Positions 13,421-25,918 of a DNA stretch of 64,000 nucleotides are shown in pieces. The DNA lies in assembly GCA_946807835.1 (NCBI GenBank), contig OX327711.1, positions 10,761,501 to 10,825,500 on the forward strand, read 5' to 3'. This stretch comes from Ailanthus altissimus (taxonomy: Eukaryota; Streptophyta; Magnoliopsida; Sapindales; Simaroubaceae). Each line of letters starts with the position of its first letter. The first letter of the stretch is position 1. The translations under genes and the position numbers were made by a program. The notes beneath the pieces are model-generated. The model was given only the letters and a program-made list of their open reading frames with translations, made no database searches and had not been told where the DNA came from.

Positions 13421-14733
13421 CTTATTTTTAGTTTTAGTTATGATAGTTTCTTTCTTTTTTTTAGGAATAAAACAAGTGAGAGGAGCATTCAAAGAAGTAG
13501 CACAAGTAATTATAAGCATTAGGAGCAAAGGAAACCGCAATCACAATCATCACAAGTATAACACTGTAATATTTTAACTTCAATTACCAGGGGAGTTTCA
13601 TTACTCTTAAGTTTATTTTTTTTTACATTAAGGATAGTGTCTAATTTTAGTTTGGGCTGGGAAACACATAACCTGTGTTTATTTGGTTGTATGATTTAGT
13701 GGTTGTCTCGTGGGTTAATTTTCTTTTAGTGTTATGTTTTAGTTGAGAAGATGATCATTAGTCGATGATAAAAATATAATATTGGCTTAATTTATTTTCA
13801 CAAGTCTCTAGGAAATTATAGATGTTTAATAATTCTTATACCAAAAATCAAATACTGATTTCAACCTTATTTTTTATAATTGTTTCTTGGGCACTTTGAA
13901 ATAAAGCATTGAATAGTTGAATGGTTACTTAGAGATATTCATGCTTAAGTAGTACACTACAGTCTCGAGGACTAACACTCTAGAGCTTGCTTGATTACTA
14001 CTTGAGGCGAAATCCTAGAATTCATATACTTAAAGAATTGACATTAGGCCATTTTTGGATTTTTTGGGCATTTCTAGCTAACATTTAATGTAAATTTATC
14101 CCTAATTACCCCATTTCAGCCTAATTACCCATTCGTTGATTTAATCATATTACAAGCCTAAGACCTAAAGTATTTATATCCTAAAATTACCTGTAGCACC
14201 ATAGACCTTGAATTTATTTAGAAATACTCTTGAAAAGAAAAGGCTGTAGTTGTCTGAGAAAAGGGTAGTGAAGTAGAAATAGTAAGTCTGGGAAGTATGT
14301 TTCAACCTAAGTTTATGGTTAATCTTAAAAAAAGAAAAAGAAAAAGAAATAATGAAAAAAAAGAGCTTCAAATTTGTAACACCCTCAGATTAAGAAAAAA
14401 AAGAATTTCTTTTCAAGAGTGATTAGAAGAAAGATGAAAATATCATAAGTTTAGGGGAGGAGATAAATCATCAAGGAAAATGAATCAAGAGGTTTCTAAG
14501 TAAAGTTTAAGTGTTCATGGTGTGATTTTTCACTTTATATATATCTTTATATAAACCTTGACCCTAACCTTACATTACAAACTGAGTAAAATCCTAAATA
14601 GATCCATATGCATGTGTTTTCTACATTAGTAGAGAGTAGTATGAAAAGTAAGTTTATGGTAGTGTTATTATAAATTAAAATATGTCGAGACATCATTTTT
14701 TTTTGTATTATCTTAAGTATGTGAATAAATCAA
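13421..14733 (+). other. 3' untranslated region of the gag-only element
   Basis: No convincing ORF. The segment holds sequence typical of Athila/Tat 3' regions, for example CATTAAGGATAGTGTCTAAT with TTAGTTTGGGCTGGG at 13626-13662, and TACTTGAGGCGAAATCC at about 13997. It continues for about 140 bp beyond the nested family-A LTR (19848-19985). Confidence 0.65.
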
Positions 14734-17700
14734 TGTGAGAGTTAATTAAACCTAGGGTGCATTCATATAGGTATAGTATCTATTATTTAAAATATGCATT
14801 TTTAACATATCTCATACATTATAGAACGCAGCAGAAGAGTCAAAAATCTAATTTTCTAATGATAAACGCAATTAAGTTTTACATATATCTCATAAATGTA
14901 AATTCATGAGATTGAGAATTCATTACCTTAGTAAGCCTTTGGATTTTGTTAAACCGGAACACCGCAATGAAGCAACCTGTACACAACTCTAGTTCCCCAA
15001 CACTATAGGCTTGGAAAGTCTAGAATGACAGCCTCTTTTCTAGCAAGGGATTCAACACTTGAATCCTAATTTCTATTTTGTAATGTGGTTGGCTGAGATG
15101 AAAAAGAAGAGATGAAGTGTTTTATGCTCTCAACCCTTTTAAGAGTGTTTTCTAACCTTTAAAAATAAAACACCTTATTTCTCTTTCTCTCTTTCCTTAC
15201 TTGGCCAATTGTTTTTTTTCTCATCCAATTGAGCGACACTTTGTTCTTTTTATTCATTATTTTATTTTTCCTTTAATTAGATATAACATGGCCTACATAG
15301 TATGACAACAATTACCAAACTCATTTTCAATTGTCTTTGCTTCATTTGTTTACAATAAACAAAATGAAAAACCAAAGCCAAAGGAATGCACTTAGACGGA
15401 TTGTGCAACCAAAGAAAACAATTTCCTTACTTCTGTTACACATAATGGTCCTACAATTCACTTATAGTTTGTCTTTGAAACAATTACTTACAATAAACAT
15501 TTAAAATCAAAAGACATGTAATGGTTAATGTGTGTGTTTGAACTGTGTGAGACAAAGTATTTTTGAAGAAACAATTTCTTGCCCCTACCACTTACATATT
15601 AATGCATTCATATTTTGTTGTTTTATTTAATCAATATTAAATACAACAAAACATGTGTATTATTGTAATAAATAATACTTGTTTGACTTTAATAAAATAA
15701 TAATATCATATATTTATATTATTATTTTATTCAATAAATAATTTAATGAATAAAATAATGGTCTTGCTTGTCTAAAAAGTAAGGTCATTTTGATAATTTC
15801 TAAGTCAAATAATAATTGGCCCACAATGTGCCACGTGTCAACATCCCATTTGTTAACAACCATTGTTAACTAATTGATGTACTTAACTCTTAAGTATTGA
15901 CAGTGTATGGCCCAAGGGAACTAAAGTAAATGTCCATTATGCTAGAATTTACTAGATTGAACTATTCAATCTGGTATTTTATCCTAGTGCACAATGAGTA
16001 CACTTTATATTACAGAACTCCCTAGGTCCATGTCCGATTCATCAAATAGAACTGTTCTGTGAGTCTGAGATTGATGCCCCACGTACATGTCACAGATATT
16101 ACAAATCAGCGTAGTAAATCATACAAGTTGAGGTCATCCCGCATACGTATAATTCTTTCACCATTTATATCCTGGAGGAGCAGAGATATAGATTATCACC
16201 GTCAAATCTCTATGCAATTATCCATGAACTTATCTCTAGACACATATCTCGATAAATAATACACGCAAACACCTTTGCGATATTGTTTGACCCTATTGGA
16301 AACTTCTTTCCTAGGTTTGTTGCTTATGGCCATAAGTCTTTCTGAGATAAAGTCTTAGAGTATTCGAATATACAACTTACCCATGTGAGCTGACATATTC
16401 CATATCTACGCACACCAGAATTCATAAGCATCAGACCATACCCAGCGACACATAGCGGCCAGACCATGAAAGGTTTCTGACATATGTGAAATCAAAGCAT
16501 GGTAGATCACTTACAAATCTGCCATGATGCTTAGGTAGGACCTACCATTGATGGCTTCATGATATGTCTATCTAGGTCCTCGATGACCCTGTTTAGTATT
16601 CAGTTCTTACTGAATACCTATATGCTATATGAACTTTTGAAAAGCCCATGGTCAGCTAAGAACAACCATCTAGACCATCTAGGTATAGTATACACTGGTC
16701 TATTAGAAAGGGTTCTACCGACAGACCCGTATCGATGAATAAAACCAGAAATATATGATTTGAGAATAGACTTGCATAATAACATTTCTCATGGCCTATT
16801 ACAACTCTTTGTGTCACGCCTCAGACCCAAAAGATCTAATACATGACATAACTTACACTCATTCAATAATATTTAAACATTCATTTTAATTTCTTTCAGA
16901 ATTATAGCAATTGAATTATGACTGGGACAATTAGTAAACCGAAGATACGCAGAGTTTTCTCAGAGATTAACACTCTACTACGTCACCAGTAGTAACTTTG
17001 TTACCGGAAGCCCAGAATATATTCATTGCAAATTCTTACTTAAAATCAATCCATAACCACATTTGGTGAAACTTAAACTAAATCAAACCACACACAATAA
17101 AATAATACATAAGTATTTATTCAATAGGGACAAATCAAATATCTTATCCCACGTGTCCCCAAATGAAACACTCAGCAACCTAACAACTTAGAGAACCCAA
17201 GGAATAGCAGAAACCTTGTTAAATCCGCTAAGTACATATGTACCTTATTTACTTGAAATCACCATAAACTATAATGAATATAAAACTCAGTAAGCATACT
17301 AGTTTTTCATATATCAAAATACAAATACATATATGTACACAATGCATATGTATGATATGCTGTGATAAATCAAAATCACAATCTTATCAAATCACATGTC
17401 AGGTAAGCGCTTATACATTCTTTCAAAACATATAATAGGAATATCATCACTCAACTACTACTTAGTAGGACTTACACATCACATATCACATAATGAGCCA
17501 AATGTCACTCGTAGGTGACATACCGTATGAGAGGAATAGTATAAGTGAGGTTTAAATTACACATATATAATGCTCAAGCCCGAAGGTGAGAGATAAACCC
17601 TCACCCTGATCATTGGTGAGTCCTCTCACATGCACCAATACGCCACCATACTAATGTGATGACTCAATCTTCCTTTAAGTACCAATAGGATCCTCCCTAC

Positions 17701-19842
17701 ATACGGAACACATAACATATACCAATCTCGAAGGAAAGGCCACACATAAAGGCTCCACAAATCACATAAGATGCCTACTAAGTCAACAGTGAGTTCAAGC
17801 ATCCTCAAAACACAAAATGTTTCTCATGGACATATTACACTTCAAAGCTTTCTTTGTTAAACATATTTCATTTTGAAAGCTCACTTTCAAAAACACATGT
17901 ATATCCATGCTCAATGTCAATGCTCACATTCATAAACATATGTCTTTCACATTTCATATCAAATACACTTTGGCATAACATAAACATATTTTTAAGCACA
18001 TTTACAAAATCATACATAGACAATTACTATGCTTATTGTGATTTCAGTAAAAAGTCTAGTATACTTACCTCTTAGCACTTTCAGCTATAAGGCTTAAATC
18101 TTCTTAATCTATCAATGGAGAATAATCCTTTCATAAGCGTCACAATTCACACAAAATACTTTAAATAGCTTAGAAAATTATACACAATGCATTTATCACA
18201 TCAAATTGGTCTAAATACTTGATTTCTCAAAACCTGTCATTCTGACCACTTACACTTAACAAAATTTTCTAATACATCAAATGATGTCCAATTACATCAA
18301 AATCAAAATATATCATTCTTGACTCATATATCCTTATTATATATGAATATTATATCAAAATTCTTGCACAATCCATTCCATGCACACCATCGAATCCAAA
18401 CTACTAACCTGACAGGATCAAGATACTTACTGAACAGTATTTAATTTCCTAATTTTATAAAATCATATACTAACTCAAAAATTATAAAACTACTACATAA
18501 TTACTCCTAATACATATCTCAATCCATAATAAATATTTCACTTCAAAATCACTGCCAAAAGTATTTTAAAACTATTTTATTCCATAGCTTTAAAAATCTG
18601 TTAATCAAATACTGCAATGAACTGATACACTTTAGAAACTTATAATAATTTAATCACATTGATCTAAATTCTCAATTCTGATTATATTATATTAGACATA
18701 TAAGCTTATGATATTCCACAAATTTGTAATTTTTGAAGATCATTCAGCAGGCCAAAAATTATTTTCCACTGTATCATACTGTTCACACAAGAAATTTTCA
18801 GAATTTCAGAGTCATTTTGGTAAATTCACTACAAATTCAATTTTTGAAATTGTCAATCGATTCAAAGTCTCAGATGATCTTAAACATGTCTAATTTTATA
18901 TACTCCAAATTCAAAACCAGAATCGAATGAAAAAAATTTATAAAATTCCTAGCTCAAGAGACTATCAAGCAGAAATTCTACAACTCATCATGATTTATCA
19001 AGCTATCTATATAGATCATCATCAATTCTCACAATATCTTACGAAATACACATCAAATCCTCAATTATACATATTTCCAAAAATAAAAAATTAAAAGAAT
19101 TAACTAAATTAACACCAATACATTGAGAAATAGTTGTGATATACCTCTTAAAATCTAAAATTTCAATTTCTTCTTCTTCTTCTCTTTCTCTCCCCTCTAT
19201 TTCTCTTTTCTCTCTCTCTAAAGGGATAGCTCGACCCAAAAGAGTGAATTAGGGTTCAAAAGTGTATTTTTATACTAAGAGGCTAATATTTTGGTATTTA
19301 CGAATTTGCCCCCAAAACTTTCAAAGTATTATAATTTGGTCCCTAAAATAAATCTAAAGTCTTGCAAATAAACCCAATACTAATAGTATGTCCTTAACCT
19401 CTACAAACACTACTAATAAAAATACATAAATCAAGTATCACCCACATACAAATAAAATATGTATATAAATACTTATTCTTACCGATTATTGATATTGGTT
19501 ACTACACTTTGCAACTATGTTATTACTAATGTACTCTTTGGTCTATGTCCCGTTACAGACAAAGTCCTAACTCTTATATTTTGCTGACTTTTATAACCTA
19601 CTAACTCTTAATAGTGTTAACTGTTAGCAATTATAATTCTCAGTATTGCTAACCTTTAGCGTTGGTCTAAACTCCTTTAGGCCAGATCTGAACTCCTTCA
19701 GATCATATAATGCCTGTAGTGTAACAAGCATTATACCATTTAATTAATAAAATTAGCAATTTAGCAAAACGGTAAAACATAAATATTATAAAATAAAATA
19801 TTTATACCTCTATGGGATGGCATGTAAGTACAAATCCCAACA
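14734..19842 (-). mobile_element. Family-A copia-type solo LTR, split by a nested LTR
   Basis: A solo LTR with perfect target duplication ATCAA at 14729-14733 and 19843-19847. On the + strand it begins TGTGAGAG and ends CCCAACA; in the sense orientation (- strand) it starts TGTTGGGATTTG. Its own length is about 2.4 kb after removing the 2.7-kb gypsy LTR at 16812-19506. Homologues are at 1-1780 and 41859-43897. The codon-like stretch at 16059-16259 is repeated on the opposite strand at 366-560, as expected for LTR copies, and is not a gene. Confidence 0.88.
16812..19506 (-). mobile_element. Tekay-type gypsy solo LTR
   Basis: A 2695-bp solo LTR with perfect target duplication CTTTG at 16807-16811 and 19507-19511. 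It begins TGTCACGCC and ends GTTACTACA on the + strand, so its sense orientation is -. It matches the LTR at 40139-44764 (inverted), the one at 45463-47917, and the LTR end of the chromovirus at 59836-60327, which identifies the family. It sits inside the family-A LTR and is thus the younger of the two here. Short ORF-like stretches within it are chance. Confidence 0.92.
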
Positions 19843-19984
19843 ATCAACGTATTAATTATAGGGAAGAATGAAGAACTTAATGAATGATATTGAGAATTAT
19901 TAGTGTTTATTTTTTTTCTTTTTGAAAAAGTCATACCATTTCAACTGCTTTTGAGATAATGATTTTGATCATCTAATCAACCTA

Positions 19985-20437
19985 GTATATATGGCATTGT
20001 TAGACTTATTTGTAATGAGTTTCATCTTATTATGATTACCATAAACATGTAGGTAATTGTTATGATGAAATATAGTTATATGACCATCGACAAAAGCTTA
20101 TGACAATATTAGAGTCTTACCAACAATTGATTCATTGAAGGATTAGACAAAAGAATAATAGGTTCAACGAAATATTGGGGGTTTTTTTTATCTTAATATC
20201 AATGAAAATAAAATTTAAATTTCTTCTTAAGTGCTTTAGTTTAATTTTAGTTTATTTAGTAAAACTAGATCATTCATACTTTGATTTTGTCTGGATAAAA
20301 GTTAAGTAGGAATAATTTTAGTACTTGATTTAAATTTAGGTAGAATAGTCTCTGTGGGAATGATACTTGGACTCAATTCCTATATTACTTGATACGATAT
20401 CGTGCACTTACACTTAGCTATAAAAAATCGCATATTA
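19985..20437 (+). repeat. Truncated 3' LTR of the gag-only element
   Basis: Matches about 9366-9823 of the 5' LTR, including TAGAATAGTCTCTGTGGGAA near the end, and finishes at CGCATATTA before the TACCT duplication. The first 800 bp or so of the LTR are missing. Confidence 0.85.
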
Positions 20438-20442
20438 TACCT

Positions 20443-21586
20443 CTAGTATAATTCTTGTATATATATATATAAGAGTATCAATACTCTGGCCAGCCCTCCT
20501 TAATTCCTTTCAAGTTTTTACATTAACATTTTGATTCAAGACCTTCAATAGCTTCCTTTTCTATTTAAATCACTAGCAAAATTTCTATAAGATCACTTAT
20601 TCAAATCCTGCAAGGCAGCACCAAGATTAGAAACATTTAAATTAAGCAAGAAAGGTTGTCAATCTGCCATTGCTACTTAATGATTTCCTCACATTCCATT
20701 TATGTAGCCCATGCCTCCTCAAAATGAAAAAAGACCATCTGTTCAGAATTACATATCTCGTTTATGTCTTGTTGTACAATCTTCCACCGAAATTAATAAG
20801 GGCATATGATTCGAACCCCAATAGTCTAGTGATGTGCCATTGAGTCTGGAATCTAGCCTAGTTATTATACAGCTCGATAATCTAATCTCTCTTGAATAAA
20901 CTTGTTAGAATTTTTTCCATTGCACCATGTAAAGGGGTCACCTGTGAACTTAATATCCATAAGATTACAATTATCAACACAGTACAAAAATTCTCTACCA
21001 AGAATTGAGGCCGTAACACTTCCCCCTTATTTTTGATACTGTTTAAAATTTCATTGACATCTTTACTATAAAGCCATGGTAATAGGGATAGAGTTTATAG
21101 TCTCTTTAAGAGAGTCTGAGCATTCACTAGTTGGGATATTTCTAGGTGTCCTTAAAAACTAGTAAATCTCCATGTTTTATTGAGATGGGAATGGATAATT
21201 ACATCAATGTGAATCGAGAGTATAAAAGTAGACAAACATCAATTTTCTCTATCCAGAATAAAACCAAACCTCTACTTTGTCCAACTCCATCAACTGCTAA
21301 TTTACCATTAAACCTAAATCTGGGCAATGATCCTGTACCAATTGGCTTAGGATATAGAATGTCAAGGTATTACCCAATCCTTAAACATTCCAATAGAGGG
21401 CAATCCTAACGATCAATGGCCCTATAACATTATAGAGTCCACTGTTAGAGAAGTTAAAGAATGTATATGATTCCTTGTTGTTACTATCTCAAGCTCTTCT
21501 ATGGGATTTTCATTGCCTTTAAAATCAAAGTCAAGGCTCTTTTGCCAATTTCACCTTTTTCCCTTGTGAACATTTATCTTCAATTT
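20443..21586 (-). pseudogene. L1-type LINE ORF2, endonuclease to RT linker
   Basis: Read on the - strand. The part near 20990-20870 gives NLMDIKFTGDPFTWCNGK and ERLDYRAV, the C-terminal block of the LINE apurinic-type endonuclease domain (usually DLGFSG..FTWTN...ERLDRAL). The part near 20740-20700 gives an FEEAWA-like block typical of the linker before RT. It joins the RT segment at 8551 and below once the gag-only element is removed. Many stops are present. Confidence 0.8.
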
Positions 21587-22984
21587 TGTTAGATATTTTA
21601 TGTTATTTTATGCCCTTAAAGCATGTGTAATAACATTTTATTAGATTAATAAAGTTTATACATACATATAATTGAGTATACATTAATAAGTCCATATTTA
21701 TAAAGTATGTGATCTATGTATTAGGCATATGATGCTAATACATAGGGTATTGTGATCTAGTTCACAACCATTAATGAAAAATGGTATTTCATTATGTAAG
21801 GTTATAGTTTTTCTGCTTCTTATAGTGAATAATTTTCCTTGATCACTAAAGTAGAGACTTGGAGTAGAAAAACCAGTGTATATGTTACATTGAATGGGAC
21901 TACTATGAATTTTGATCTGGTTAACTAAATATCGTAGATCTTAATTCACAAAAGCTTTAATAAACTTAATTGATCTTAATCTTGAACAGGTAATAAACTT
22001 ACATTAATGCATTGTATCTTTTGAGTTATCACAGAATGAGATCCAAATAAACGATCAAAATTTCGATAGCTTGGAGATATAATTTCATGGGTCGTAGGAA
22101 CATATATTTGCAAGATGGAATATAATAATTAATGTCCACCTAAGCTGTTTGCATTACTTGATCATTAGAATCTGTGGCCACAGTTTATTCAATAAATTAT
22201 TTATTAAATAATAATATTTATTTATAAATTTATTTACAAATATAGACATATTAAAAGTGATCATTAGAGCTTTCAGTGACTTAGGGGCAAATAAGTAATC
22301 AAAGAGGCAAGACATTTTTCTCATGGCCTAGCTTTAATTATAGACATCAATTAGAGGGTTAATTAAGTTGTTATTATTGATCTAAAGACTATGCCCAAAT
22401 TAATTAAAATGAGTTTTAATTAAATGGGCTTTTACTTTATAACATGGGTTACTAGAGTACAACCTATGACTTTTAGTGAAATAGCCTGGAGTTAACTTAG
22501 AAGAATTGGTGTATTATGAGATAATAAGGACAATGCCTTTTAAGTTGTTGCTAGGAAGCCCATGGGTCTTCCAGTCCCTTTACTAGCTCAAATTCTAATC
22601 AAACTCTAATTTCCTAATCCTAATCAAATTCTAAATACCCAAGGGAGATCCCTATATATATAAGAGATATGGAGTAATAGAAAAAGAACAATTATATAGA
22701 GAAAAATTCTTTTACGTATTTTTACGTGGGAAAAGAATTTAATTAATACCATTATCTCATATTTGGGTACTAGTGATTTTTTAAATTAAGAAAGATCTAC
22801 GTGCCCACACGCCTTGAGTTTGAAGATTGAGGATAGTAAATAAGATTGCAGCCAGTCAATTCAAGATCTGTCATAGCAAGGAATTGAGGTAATTTTCTAT
22901 CCCTACATATGTAATTATGAACAAGACGATTTATCTTCCGTTGCGTTTATTTTATTAAACAACAAAATTTTTTTATTACCAACC
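21587..22984 (+). mobile_element. Family-B copia solo LTR
   Basis: Homologous over its length to the copia 3' LTR at 4323-5691, same orientation, starting TGTTAGATATTTTATG and ending near ATTACCAACC. LINE sequence lies on both sides and no copia internal region is present. I could not find a convincing target duplication, so the ends are accurate only to a few bases. Confidence 0.85.
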
Positions 22985-23960
22985 AATAAGTTTAATTAAG
23001 AATCTCAATTTCATGAAGAGGGCTGAAATCTCCTCCAAAAACCCTATTCTTACTTGACCCAATCTTGTTTAATCCTTGATCATTTTGGCCAAGCTTTTTG
23101 GTGATACATTGAAACGAGTTACTAGTATTTAGGGGATACACTATATGTTAAATTAGAAAGGTTTCCTAGAAATTAGAGATAGGATACTTAAGCTACTACC
23201 TTGTACTGTCAAAGATTTTTGGCTGTTTCTGAATGAATTTTTTACGGTTTAGCGTCCACCTGTTGTATATGGGATAAGTGTTTATGGCTGACATCCCTCT
23301 TCAGTCCCTGGATCGATGGTGACTCAAACATATTTGCAGTCTTTGCTTTCTCTTCCCAATATCTAAGGTTTAAAATGCTTCTCCATAGTTAACAACATGA
23401 TGAGTCATATTTTTTAGATCTAATTGTGTCATAGTCCACTTGTCAACATGCTTTTTCTACGACATTAGGTTCACCGATCACAAAACTAAGGTCTTTTTCC
23501 CTTGGCCAAAATCTGACTTATTAAGCAAATTACAATGATCTTGATTTCTTTTCCCTCCTTCTATAATGTCTTTAATAGTAACTATTCTCCTGATTAAGGT
23601 TATGGCCAACCCTAATCCAATCACTGTAACTAGTTTTCTCATGCTAAAAATCCCCTAAATGTCGCTTAAGGCATTCTTGTTTTGAGTGATCAAAACTTCA
23701 AAAGCCATGGAGAACATCAAGAATCTTTCAGATTATAATAACACCTTGATAACGTATCCCAAATCCTCTAATGTTACTCGTAATTTTGCTTGAGTGGTTC
23801 ACCAATTTTAATGTTAACTTTAACACAAACATATTGATTCAAGTATTCTCTTGAATCTCCCTTATTGATATTTCAACCTTTTTTTTATGAGAGATCTAAT
23901 GTGTATAACCACTTTAGAATTCATGAGAATGAGCAAAAGGCCATGGAGTTGCTCCTGTAA
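22985..23960 (-). pseudogene. L1-type LINE, ORF1 end and endonuclease start
   Basis: The - strand reads into the LINE segments to its left. A GGDFSPLHE-like block lies at about 23030-23000 and an ORF1-like block (YVCVKVNIKIGEPL) near 23840-23800. The reading is heavily interrupted, so domain limits are uncertain. The assignment rests mainly on being collinear with the clearer LINE parts at 20443-21586 and 5692-8551. Confidence 0.55.
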
Positions 23961-23969
23961 AGATGCTCT

Positions 23970-25904
23970 TATTAGGGATAGTATTCTAAAAGTATGTACT
24001 TGTATTATTTTTTTATAAAATAAATAAAGTTATAATTTTATACTTGAAATGTCTTAATAATGTTATGACATAAATATCAAAAAATTCTAAATTTATTTAT
24101 GTGACCATAAACTTAGTATATAATTGTTATATATATAAGGAATAAGGTTATGTATAATAAACAGAAAAATTATGTAATAAATTAATTAAAGTTTGAGATC
24201 TTTAATAAAATATTACTAGTATGGTTTATAGATATTGAAAATGTGATAATTTTATCCGAATCATTAATGCAACGATATTATGGTGGAGGCACTTTATATA
24301 ATATGATTATATAAGACTGAATCGGACATAGTATAAATTCTTATGAAAAATACCATTGTTAATTAATAATTCAAACAACGTCAACTGATGATTATATACA
24401 GATCAACCTTAATTTTGAGCGATCATAAACTCTTGTTTGTGTTACTATCTCATTTGAAATACTAGTTACTATTTATCTAAAGAATAGGCTGAAAATTTGT
24501 ATTTTGGTAGCACAATAAGATAACCAGTTATGAATGTGATTTATAGATATGGTTTCCATTTCTTTCTAATAAAAGTTAGAAATAAGATTCCTTTAAGTGT
24601 TAGTTCTGGAATTGAACAGTTAGAGTGCTCAATTTGTAACAAGTTTATAAATTAACTGTTTACTGATGAATTAATGGTACGTAAGGATAAAGAAATAATT
24701 AAAGGGGTATAACGATAATTTGACATAATTGCAATTGGAACCACCTATAGGGTTGAATTACATGTCGTGATTCAAATAATAAATTGCTTTGAGTTTTCTG
24801 AGTAAATTATATATGTAATTTCAATAGTGCAATTTTAGATGTTTAATGGAATAATACTAGAATTAATAAATTAGATCAATTAATTAAAGAGTTTAGTTAA
24901 TTATCTAAAATTTATCGGAGTTTGAAATTGTAGGTCCATAAATCTCTAATACCATCTCTTTAGTTATAACAATGAACAACTAAAAGAGATTGTGTTATTA
25001 TACAAATTGTTTGTATCAAGAAAATAATTTTTAAAATACATATGTTTCTGATATTTGAATAAAATAATTAATTAAGAATTAATTAATTTAAAGATAATAA
25101 CTTATTCAAATATAATATTTAATTTGAGAAAACAAATAGATAAGATCTCAAGAATAATTTATGAAATTATCAAAGAGTTTTTCTGAATAATTTTTAAAAT
25201 TATCTAAAAATATTTTTTGAATAATTTTTAGAATTATCTGAAAAGATTTTGTTTTTTGTCTCTTCTTCTAGTAGGAAAACATTTCTAACACAGAGAATTT
25301 GAACATGTATCTCTCCTAAAAATGAGGAGGATTTTTTCCTTTTATAAAGAATTAAGTTTTAAAAAATTAATTTTGATAAGATTTTAAAATGTCAAAATTA
25401 GAAGTCTTGTAACATCCAATTACTAAGTGTTACACTAGAACCATATAGATAGAAGAACTCTTTGTGGCTCATTTTTTTGTCTCCTTAATTGTAGGGAGAT
25501 AATTATTTAAATAATTAATGAGTAAATATTATTAATTAATTTATTCAATTCAATTAAAAGAGTTTTATTTTAATTGAAGTATTATAAAAGGAAGAGGTGT
25601 TTGAAAAAAAATATAACCCTAAACACATAACATACCCACGCAAAACACAAAAGGAAAATATGTAATTTGTTTTTGAAATTCCACTCTTGCGCTCTCTATG
25701 ATTCAAGAGATTTGTTTTGAAATCTTTTGGTAAAAAGGTTAAAAAAATAAATAAGCATAGATTCAAAATATGCTCTTGATTCTTGTTTTAAATTATACAT
25801 CCAAACCATATATTCATAAATATTCAATAAAAGATAAAAGTAATTTTTATCTAAAATTTATTTTTATGTTAAATTTTGCTGCAAATTATTAATAAAAATC
25901 AACA
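23970..25904 (+). repeat. 5' LTR of copia family C
   Basis: Begins TATTAGGGATAGTAT and ends AAAATCAACA. It pairs with 31020-33782. Near 25150-25245 it carries about three tandem units around GAATAATTTTTAAAATTATC where the sister LTR has one (near 32195). Confidence 0.85.
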
Positions 25905-25906
25905 AT

Positions 25907-25918
25907 TGATATCAGAGC
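25907..25918 (+). other. Primer binding site, initiator tRNA-Met type
   Basis: TGATATCAGAGC lies two bases after the LTR end. It is one mismatch from the TGGTATCAGAGC site used by many plant copia elements. Confidence 0.8.

Larger units (their letters stand above)
8552..20437 (+). mobile_element. Gag-only Ty3/gypsy (Athila/Tat-like) element, host of nested LTRs
   Basis: This is a whole insertion with a perfect 5-bp target duplication TACCT at 8547-8551 and 20438-20442, lying in a LINE. Order: 5' LTR (8552-9823), tRNA-Asp-type primer binding site (9830), gag reading frame (10.0-13.4 kb), an Athila-type 3' untranslated region, and a shortened 3' LTR (about 19985-20437). No protease, RT or integrase is seen. 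Two later insertions sit inside it: a 1.35-kb solo LTR (11660-13010) and a family-A LTR (14734-19842). Without them the element is about 5.4 kb. The structure fits non-autonomous terminal-repeat elements that carry gag alone. Confidence 0.8.

Noticed and set aside
16059..16259. ORF shared with the opposite strand at 366-560
   Set aside because: The similarity comes from two copies of the same LTR, and the frame is not conserved in the third copy.
19039..19239. - strand ORF rich in Arg and Glu
   Set aside because: It is the translation of a CTTCTT/TCTCTC pyrimidine tract in the Tekay-type LTR. The same tract is seen inverted at 40430-40490.
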